Shown: positions 55,283-64,000 of the stretch, piece after piece | How the letters are laid out: each line of letters opens with the position of its first letter | How positions within the stretch are numbered: the stretch's first letter is position 1 | Source of the DNA: Plasmopara viticola | Taxonomy: Eukaryota; Oomycota; Peronosporomycetes; Peronosporales; Peronosporaceae | DNA length: 64,000 nt | Assembly: GCA_001695595.3 (NCBI GenBank) | Contig: MBPM02000014.1 | Coordinates: 806,001-870,000, forward strand | Direction: 5' to 3' | The notes under the pieces: generated by a model | Told to the model about the DNA's origin: nothing | Seen by the model: the letters and a program-made list of their open reading frames with translations, nothing else | The model's database searches: none | Program-made: the position numbers and the translations under genes

Positions 55283-58200
55283 TACCAAATGGTAGGCTGA
55301 GTACTTAACTTTGCGCGGTAAAGAGTTTAAAAACATTAAGCATTACCGATCCGTATTCCACGTACATTTAAATTTGTTGAGTGCCAAGCTGCAACATTAT
55401 AAATGAGGACCGATCATTTAGTAATAAATCAATGACTCACTATTTTATGACATTGTAAGAAATGCATTGGGTAAGCCTATCAAAAGCAAGGGTGATTTCG
55501 ATGCGGTGCTGGAACAAATTTAAAAGCTGACCAATAAACCCAATTTTTTAAGTCTACTCGCATGAATAGAAAAGGTAGGCCTTTTTTCTGCAAAGGGACG
55601 CCAGAACGTGTTGTTCTAATTGGTGGTATGAATAGGGCTCCAAACTGGAATATTTCTAAGCCCTTATGCAGGAAGTTTGTGAGCTTTGGGAGCTTACCAA
55701 TCAAGAGCTCGGCAGCTCTCTAGATGTATAAGCTGATGAAAAAGTAGTCTTGATAGACTTTGGTGCGTGGCGAAATTTACTCGCCGGTAAGCATATTTAT
55801 ATGTCGACTGATGCTTTAAGCGCGAGCTACCAAAATTTGATTAAATTAAGTAGTGGGATGCCCTTACGCCTCAAAAAAGGGAACTAGCTGTGATAATGTG
55901 AAACCTTTTAGCATTTAGTTTTTCCCGTCATTTACATATATTGCATGCGGTGGGCATACAAGCACGAGCCCTCGATGGACTGGCCGGCCGTGCAAAAGAC
56001 CTTATGTAATTGGCTTTATTTCTGTGATTGAGGCAATGATATATAAGGGAAAGGTGACGGAAGAGTCATGATCTAATCTTGTTTGTAAATGGCTTCTTTG
56101 AAAGGACGTTTACGCTCGAAATCAACCGGAGGGGAACAAAAGCTCTGATATATCCCCGAAGATAAACGTGATGACATCTTTGAAACCCTCCTTAGCGAGT
56201 TGGCTAGTTCCACTGGCAAAGTCCGCTGCCAAAATTCTTAATATAATGAGTCAAATTTCATGAGTAAAGAAAAAAAAGCCAACTAATGGGTCACGTAGAG
56301 CCACCAACCGCGGGTAACAAAGCTCAACGCAAGTAGAATTGATCTAGGATTGCACGGTCAACAGGGTAGGAGCCTAAGCTCTTCAACAAAAAAAGCAAAG
56401 ATACTTACAAAATACGTGGGCGTCGCGAGCAATTTTGTGCTTGAACGAACAGGCTAATTCACAGAAATTATCGACGATCTTACAGATTGTCCAATTAGAG
56501 ACCAGAAGTGTCATGCTTACGAAATTGCAATGAGAATAGGGCTACTGAGCTTTTAGCTGAGCATGTAAAAAATAGCGTACGGTATGTCTAAGCCCCGTTT
56601 TCGTTCAATAGCCCCCCTTCTATGTTTAAAACCAATCTTTCTTTGTGTCCAACACACCACTTTCCCCAGACAATCGGTTAAGTGTGGAACTCGTGAACGT
56701 GTTCGACGCAGAGTAGATAACATCGCGCGATCATCGTCCTTAAAGTAGGATCTAGATACTAGTATTTTTTACTGTACAGGAAAGCTCCTTGCCGTGAGCT
56801 CTATTAAATTGCAGCAACGGCAAAGTCTTATTCTAAAAGATGGAAGCGTCAACAAAGAATCCATCTAGTGACGATTCGGTGCGTCTGCTAGTTATCGGTG
56901 CTTAGGCTCGATAATTAATGTCTTGGTTTGGCTTTCGTGCCATTATTTACTCTCCCCACATGAGACGATATCAGATCCTCTTAAGACTGCATTGCATAAT
57001 TTTTTTGCACAGAAGAAGTTGGAGCGTGTGACAGCTGCTAATTCTAGCAATACAGCAACGCCGGGCTTTTTTTGCGGGGGAAGTGCTAACTTTCGACGCA
57101 GCAAAAACTTCAAGCTTTGCCGGGATCAGCGAAAGGAAGCGGTCGCAGGTCATTTACCGCCAGTGTGGGCAACGCCCTCATCGGCCCCTTTAAGGTGAGC
57201 TGCATTTTAAATGTACATTGAAGTCTGGTGAAGAATAACAGGACCCATTTTCTCGCTACCTCTACAAAGCGTGTCAGCCTCAGGCAGCGATAGTGACGAC
57301 ATGACGTCTAGATCATGAGATTTTCATGACCGAAATTTTTACTCGCTTTATGAATATGAAATATTACAAGTGATGCCTGATATTCTACAGGAAGAGACTG
57401 CAAACGCGTCAGGTCTGTCCTTACATAATGCATCAGTAAAATTACGATACATGCAACTTGAGCAAGTATTGGCAAATGAATTTGTTGATTTGGGCCAGCT
57501 TCGCAAACTTGCCGGGGTGATATTTTACAAAATATCGAACTAAAGTCTGGCGGCTGCTATTGGTATGTAGGTTACTTGCTGAAAAAGTGTACACTATTTG
57601 CGATTTTCTGATCTAAGTTATATATTTTCGGTTAGGTGATGCGAAGGCGTTAAGACTACTTCAACGATAATATGACATTAAACAATCGCGATGCAAAAAA
57701 CCTTGCAAATTTGCACGTATAGAAGCTGATAATTTGATAACGATCGCGACAGAAGATTATAGCAGGTTTACGGACGAGCAACTAAACTAAGTCTTAAGAG
57801 CCCAAGCAGAGTATCCTCAATCATCGACAGTACCCAGAGCATCAAGGTCTATCTCTGTATCAAGGTCCATATCTGAATTGGCCGTGCGAGCCGCACCAGC
57901 ATTAAAGTTGTAATCGACAGAATCATTGCATCATTTCTGGTGTGTCCCGTCTGTCCAATGTCGCTCCAGCCAATCGTAGATCATGATTATAGCTTAGCTG
58001 TACTGCATAAAGGAGGGGACTGAATAGCGGCTCCTTGACTATGATATAAAATACTATCCAGACTCCGAACATCCAGAATTCAAGCAGTGAGGCACGAAAT
58101 TGGTTACGTGCTAGGCATACTACCAGACAATGCCTACTGCAACAAGAGCAATGCGATCTTGTTTACACCTTCATTGCTATTGCTGAAGAGGTAAAGAAAG

Positions 58201-60897
58201 GCATGGCTCGAGAGTTATTCTTCTTGAGCTTGGCACTAATTTTCTGTGTACAGAAAGTGGCGATCTATATTAGACACAAACGCAAACGCCCATAACAAGA
58301 GCGAAGGTAGCTAGTCGTAATTGGTGCAGTAATGTCGTGATGTATTCGTTGTCAAACAGGTCCTCGCAAATTAAGGACAAAAGTTTGTTGCAACGAAACA
58401 AATGACATTGTACGCACCAAGGTGGAAAGAATCAGACGTCTTCTAGTCGGAATCAGTCCAGCGTACAAATAAGCCATACCTGGAGGAATAGAAGCACAAC
58501 ACTCTACTTCAGCTTCAAGTTATCTTTTTGAATCCATTTTCTTAAAGAAGTGGACAATTATACATACTTGTTTTCTTTCTTTACGAAAGGACGCACGTCA
58601 TATGAAATACTGATCAATTTATGATTAGACTAGCACCACGTGTGAGCTTTTCATACAAGAAGTAAATGCAGTCTACCGATGAGCGACAGAGTGTTCTTCA
58701 GAACACAAATGGAGCTTCGTGTTGGAAGTAAAAATAAACGAAGATATAAAGTACAAACAGGACAAACTAGAATAAATGGCTGCTGATGTTCAAAAGAATT
58801 TATCGAAGAGGGTTGCTAAGTACTTCTCAGTAAACGTGGGCGCCGACAACCTCATTTAATATGCAAAGTGTGATGCTAAATTTGAACGCAGTGAAAGCAA
58901 AAGCATCGAATTAGAAAATGTCGTAAGCCTAGAACATGTGACACGATGACTACGCACCAAAATCATTAAGTCGTAAGGGACAAGCCACGAGTGGTAATCT
59001 TGTAGATCATCAGCAATGGGAGAAGGGAATGGTCCTTTGAGCGACACGCCGAAGTATTTTTATACTAAAGGATATACCGGCTCTTCAGTATCTAGAACCC
59101 AGACACAACGCATTGTACCTATAAAGCCGATTCAAGTTATTGTTAAAATACAAGAAAGGATGCCCAACACCAAAAGAAGATTTTAATTTGAGGATATTTT
59201 TTTAAGGTCTACGATTTTATGGCTTAGATGGAACTGGGTTTGAATACTTTCAGGTTACTCTGAGTATCTTCAACTAGAGGTGCATCTGCCATGAATTATC
59301 TCTTCGTCAATAATGGAGTCACTCTTGGCCTCCATGTAATAGTTCTGTATCGCTACGTTTTCTTATTCTTCCCGCTCTTGGTTCTTTTTCGTTGGGTCTG
59401 TAATATTTTATTATGCCAGGTAGATTAACGTGGCACCGCATTGGGGGCTCTTTGCTGAGCAACTGTCCCCCGCATCTTAAGCGCTATCTATGGCGTCTCC
59501 TGTGGCCAATGCTGACTGCAGAAGCTGAACACTCGCTAGTTAGGGTCCGAACACGCCGTCCAATCTTTCCTCGTGGAGATATCAGCTTTTTCAAATTTAT
59601 GTCGGGCATATACTTACGCCAACAAATCAAGGGCTCGTGCTTTGATAGCCACAGCATATTTTGGATCAAGTTTTACATGCTCATGTCCAGAACAAGTTAA
59701 GCGTCCGTATTCTTAATCTTAAATTTTACAGCCAGGACCATTTTAATCCTTAATATATTTCAAGCCAACACATCCGCCTGTAGTAGTCGATTGGACTCAA
59801 TCATGTGACTTGTTTCGTCTTCGTAAACTTGCAGGTACAACCAGCAGTCCACTGCTCCTAGTTCTTTTTTTAGCTGTCAAGCTCTCGGGGGCTAAATTTA
59901 CTTAGATTTTCACTTGTAGGATGGCCTATATTTACCGATGACCAGTTTTTATCTGGCCCTGCGCAAGCGTCTCTATCAACGATAATTTTAGCCTTAATCT
60001 TACCCTCGGGTCGTCTATGAAGGTAGTCAACTTGGCTTGTTAGGGGATTGGCGTCACAATTATGAAGTCCGTAAAGTCTCTAACTACATTAAGTATCAAT
60101 ACAGCACACACCTCACGTCCTTGCAGGCGACGAAAGCGTGAATGCTGGCAAGACTCAAAGCTCGCCGAAAGAAACGTTTCTCAACTGTTATTTCATAAGC
60201 TTCTTAGAAACAAAACACTCATGTATAGTGACCACGCGTGAATGCTCAGCTCAAGACTGGCCTTCCAGATAAAAGTGTTTTAAAGCCTCGCGCATCCAAA
60301 AATCCGTAATCAAGAGCACCTTGGATTTCCCAAGCGGTCCCGGCTAGAATTTCGCACGGCCTACTGCCGGGACTACCAGTGCTCGAGCAGCCTGATCCCT
60401 ACAGCATAAACTTTGCTCGTAGGGATCAAGGTTGCCTAGCTGCTTGTCAGTAGGACGGCTGCGATTGCAGTCCGTCCTGTCAAGCCCATACAAGCAAGTA
60501 AATATCACGAGCAGCACAACTTTCGCGCTAGAAAATTCAAGAAAAAACTATCCATATTGAATTATTTGCAAGGGTTCAGGTTGACAATTTTCCCGCGTAG
60601 GCGCAGGATTAATTACAAGCCGGTGAGCGGCCGATTTTGCGATCTAAATTGTGCAGTAGAGGCATTCAAAAACTATCAATACTTTATTTTTTGTTCTATA
60701 CTAAATTTGTATGCAGCAGAAGATATATTCATTTAGTCGACTCTTAGGTAATTGTTTTTATACACATCGCGCACAAATATTTACAGGGCTTCTGCTGTGC
60801 ACCAAAAGCAAACATTTTTTGTTTTTAATGGAAAGCCAGTATTCAACAGTGATTCTCGAAGTCAACTGTACCAAAAACGGGGGGTAGTCACCGATTC
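55283..60897. other. Long gene-poor tract
   Basis: No gene could be built here. Frames of up to about 95 codons occur (56923-57198, 59413-59700) without domains. Stretches near 57240-57900 have coding-like patches in changing frames, probably old mobile-element debris. A cluster of inverted repeats lies at 60380-60478. Confidence 0.5.
60380..60478. repeat. Cluster of three inverted repeats
   Basis: TGCTCGAGCA (60380-60389) is a perfect 10-bp palindrome. TGATCCCTAC (60393-60402) pairs with GTAGGGATCA (60419-60428) over 10 bp. AGGACGGCTGC (60452-60462) pairs with GCAGTCCGTCCT (60467-60478), 11 bp with one bulged base. The flanking sequence is AT-rich and not structured to my eye. Confidence 0.65.
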
Positions 60898-61402
60898 GTG
60901 AAATCGGGAGAAGCTCAGAACCGCCACATCAATGCACTACTGGATGCGGCTGCGTTTCATAAATTAAAGCACGTTTCACTTCTCCGCATTCTGCTTTCAA
61001 TCCCGAGTTATCATTGTGAAGTGAAGCTATCGCTCCACTTTTTTGCGGCATTGGGGTGCTCGATGGCATGCCTCATCAACATGAAAAGTCCCAAAACACC
61101 AGCATGATAGTAATTAGGGTTCGGTTTGTGGCTTCGCGCCGAAAATTTGCCACTCAAATTGATCCGGATTGCGTGCGCGGCGCGAAGCACTCTTTCTTCC
61201 GACTCAGCAACAGCGGACAAGCCGCTCGGCGCGATGGCGCCGCCCAGTTGTACTCATAAGAATGGGCGGTGCCCCGTGTCAAGCGCTGCGGATGCGACCA
61301 CGACGGCGTCCCTGTAGCTGTCAAGATGACGCGGAAGAAAGGCCAACACGGATTGTCCCCGAGAGCAAGCGCCCAAAGACGCTCGTGTGTCGACTACGTA
61401 GA

Positions 61403-62757
61403 CCGCGGTCGACCAACGGCTGTACTACGACCACTTGACGATGGCTGACACAAAGCAAGACAAAGAAGCTGTGGCGTTTGTGATCGAAGCTATCGTGATG
61501 CGTCTGAAGGTTGACTTGCCGCACATCGAGAGGACCGTGTTTCAGTTCGACAATGCTCCTTCCTACCAAAACACGTTCATCCTACTCCTTCTTCCGCTGG
61601 TGTCGGCCTTTCACGAGATTCAAGTAACTCGCTTCGCGCACAGTGAGACACAAGACGGCAAAAGCATCTTGGATGCGCATTTTGCCCGGGCGATGCAATT
61701 GTTGTTGGCGTGGATGCGAGGAGGAAACGACTGCAAAACACCGACGCAAGCCGTCGTGCGTCTAACGAGCCGAGGTGGGCTACGCAACTGTGTCGTTCAG
61801 TTGGTCACGCATGATCGAGTTGCTCTCCAGAAGCTGGTGAAGGCAGTGGTAGTGATCGAGAAGGTTGTGCGGCGATATGTGGAGTGCGCGAGCGACATTT
61901 AATTCGATCTCCTGCATGGCGACTTATTAGGCTAAGCTACGGATGGGTACGCTGTGTACCCTTCTTTCACGATGACAGTGTACGAGTATTCGGGCATCGA
62001 AAGTGGATAAACGCTGCTCATCACGCCAAGTGAGCAATCGGTCAGTGTTGTCCCAAATGGAAGCGATCAGGAGCTCGCCTCACAATCAGATTGCACCAGC
62101 GACGCCATCCCACTTATAGCTTATCGAGCCCCCAACGATTACGATGACATCGACCCTGATGATGTCGATGAGTATCTCAAGTATATGATCGACAAAGGGG
62201 AGAGGATCGGAGGAGGGGAAATGGACATTGAGGAATTGCCAGCGACGACATACAATGTCATCGATCCAGCGGTCTGCTTCGAGCCACTTACAGGCGTGAA
62301 GATAGCAACTTAAGGGCATATTCGCCAGCAAACTCGGCGATGGAAGCACCTCCCAGAGGCGTCAACAACGATCGGCTCGTCCATTGCCGACCTATCTGCT
62401 CGGGACGCTGTCTCGTATGCTGTTTTGCGTACTTTTGAGATGCAGCTGATCGGTGATCTTACTGTGCGTGATCCAAGAACTGCATCACTCATGACGGATG
62501 CAATCGGTGACAGTATCATCACGCATAGGCTCAAATCAGGTTGGGGTATGCGCATGAAGAAAGGGTTCATGTATGGGAGGCGATGTGCAGCTGAGTTTCG
62601 CGCAGAACTGTACGAGCTATTTCTCCAAGGAGAACGGCGACAGTCAGAAAATTTAAGCCTGGAGGAATGCTTGAGATACTGCAGCAACATCATCCAGACC
62701 GATATGATCTCCCCGGCGAGAACGGAATCCGACAAGAGATCGCGAAGTTTCGGATGA
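61403..62757 (+). pseudogene. DDE-type transposase remnant (oomycete family), nonsense-broken
   Basis: One plus-strand frame reads as protein from about 61403 to 62757, broken by stops at 61900-61902, 61933-61935, 62008-62010 and 62311-62313. The core includes VDLPHIERTVFQFDNAPSY and RFAHSETQDGKSILDAHFA, which resembles the acidic catalytic blocks of a DDE transposase family I associate with oomycete genomes. A C-terminal segment (SGWGMRMKKG, then ELYELFLQGE) matches the family's GW-lysine end domain in style. A frame change near 62700 leads into GENGIRQEIAKFRMS. The zinc-finger N-terminus is not visible. No terminal repeats found. Confidence 0.65.
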
Positions 62758-64000
62758 GTGTCAACCCACGCGCTCCGACTTTGATTGTGTCTCGTTCATC
62801 AGTTGAGCAGAGTCCAGTGCATTGTAGAGCTGCAGATGCGTTCTTTGAATCGTTGCTCGACCGTGATCCAACCACAAAACCAAAGCATGCGCTCGCTGTG
62901 TTTCACTTCTCGCACAGTGAAAGTGGAATTTCAGACAGTCAGCTCAAGGCAAATTTTAGCAGTCTCAAGAATCGAAGGAAGCAGACTCTTGATGTCTCGT
63001 AAGCAGTTTTATACGTGTCATACACAAATGTTGCATAAATTAATGGTGACACTCGAAGAAATGATATTTTCTGACTTGCAGGCACGGATGGCCTCACGAG
63101 GTCGCATATCTCCACGAAAACTGCTCCGATTTCTACACGAATTTGACGAGGAGATCCCTGAGATCCCCACTATTGTAGCGGCCATTGGTTCCGAACTCGT
63201 TTTGCTTTTGCCGATTTCATTTCCCATCGATCACCTACCCAAAATACCACTTTTTGGTACAGTTGACTCAGAAATTCACAGTTGACAAAAAACTTCCGGC
63301 TTTGTAAAACAGCCTGTTGCAAAGTGAGTTAACATGATGGAGGTGCAGGATGTCTTTATATTGGTTCGTTTAGTCTTAAATTGGGACGATGAGCTTTAAG
63401 ATTTCCAAGAGGATCACAAGAATGTCCAGTAGAGGCATTGACAATTTTAGCGGATGGTGCTCGTCAGCAGCTATGACACGCTGTTGCAACAGCCAAATTT
63501 TTTGCAGATCAAAGCTGCAGAGTGCCTGTAAGAGTGCCAAGACAGTGCGTAGAATCTGAAGCAAATTAAAAATTGATATCGTGACCAAATTTAACATACT
63601 GCCAACCGACTCCACGATCTAATTTCTCGCCTCGAATCCTAGCTGAAAGTGCGGCTTTTGAAAGAAGAAGGATTCATTGCAGCGTCCTTTGGTCGACTAG
63701 ATATTTGTTGTTTATTATCGGAGCAAATTTAGGACTTTAATGGCGATAGCAATAGGATCTGCAGTAATCCGAGGAGTCCTCGAGAGCCAAGGATGCGGGT
63801 TAGGACAATCTGCGCGCTGAGAGCATTTAATATACAATCTGATCAGACCACATACCAGCATGATCGTGCTGAGTTAGGGCTGCTTGAGTCGTACGTTCTT
63901 GATTAATATTTTTTTGTTTTTACATAGCTGATCTGTGCGTCTGGAGAAAGGTTTATAGCGCTACCTGTCTCGTGGTATCATTGCCGAGAGACCCCAGCAA
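62758..64000. other. 3' end of window, no gene recognised
   Basis: The first part may continue the transposase remnant. The frame 62785-63285 (166 codons, plus) has no known domain, and the frames around 63376-63615 look random. The window ends here, so a gene to the right could be cut. Confidence 0.4.

Noticed and set aside
1..64000. Secreted RxLR or CRN effector genes
   Set aside because: No frame combines a signal peptide with RxLR-EER or LFLAK motifs at the expected spacing.

Overview
The window looks like part of a nuclear genome of an oomycete, probably a Phytophthora or downy-mildew relative. Four things point there: protein-coding genes with short GT-AG introns (about 45-85 nt), myosin fused to a FYVE zinc finger, GRAM/VASt lipid-transfer architecture, and gene islands separated by decayed LTR, LINE-like and DDE transposon debris. 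I found no prokaryotic operon, rRNA, convincing tRNA or CRISPR array. Species cannot be fixed from sequence alone. Gene models were built by hand from reading frame, splice sites and family resemblance; exon coordinates are in each entry. LAYOUT: 1-2.9 kb holds no recognisable gene. 2.9-7.2 kb holds a cyclophilin H gene (U4/U6 snRNP prolyl isomerase) and a CUE-like/RGG/Gln-rich protein. 10.12-16.27 kb is one full-length chromodomain Ty3/gypsy retrotransposon with 392-bp LTRs that differ at about 8 positions, a broken gag-pol and an extra small ORF before gag. 17.4-22.8 kb holds a large FYVE myosin convergent with a bacterial-type RNase HII. 24.8-38.8 kb is the main gene island: a GRAM-VASt-TM sterol-transfer protein; a six-exon, roughly 974-aa minus-strand protein of uncertain family; two tandem membrane-anchored CGI-58/ABHD4-5-like hydrolases separated by a LINE-like remnant; an acidic hypothetical protein; and an RS-rich splicing-type protein. 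39.6-41.7 kb holds two dead DDE transposases (mariner-type, then pogo/DDE_1-type). 46.4-51.0 kb holds V-ATPase subunit C and a peroxisomal-type Lon protease, convergent and bracketed by an inverted pair of about 0.65-kb repeats. 51-64 kb is gene-poor and contains a third decayed DDE transposase at 61.4-62.8 kb. HOW IT FITS: most genes are housekeeping (splicing, membrane traffic, lipid handling, vacuolar acidification, organelle proteolysis) and need not act together. Two candidate links are the 85-bp shared upstream region between the minus-strand ~974-aa gene and the first hydrolase, and the lipid theme of the GRAM-VASt protein with the two hydrolases. I did not find an unmistakable new multi-gene system. 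The best unusual leads are the tandem polytopic CGI-58-like hydrolases with shuffled introns, the bacterial-type RNase HII, the chain of hairpins before AATAAA in the LTR, the 21-bp perfect hairpin at 24.25 kb, and the inverted repeats around the V-ATPase C/Lon pair.
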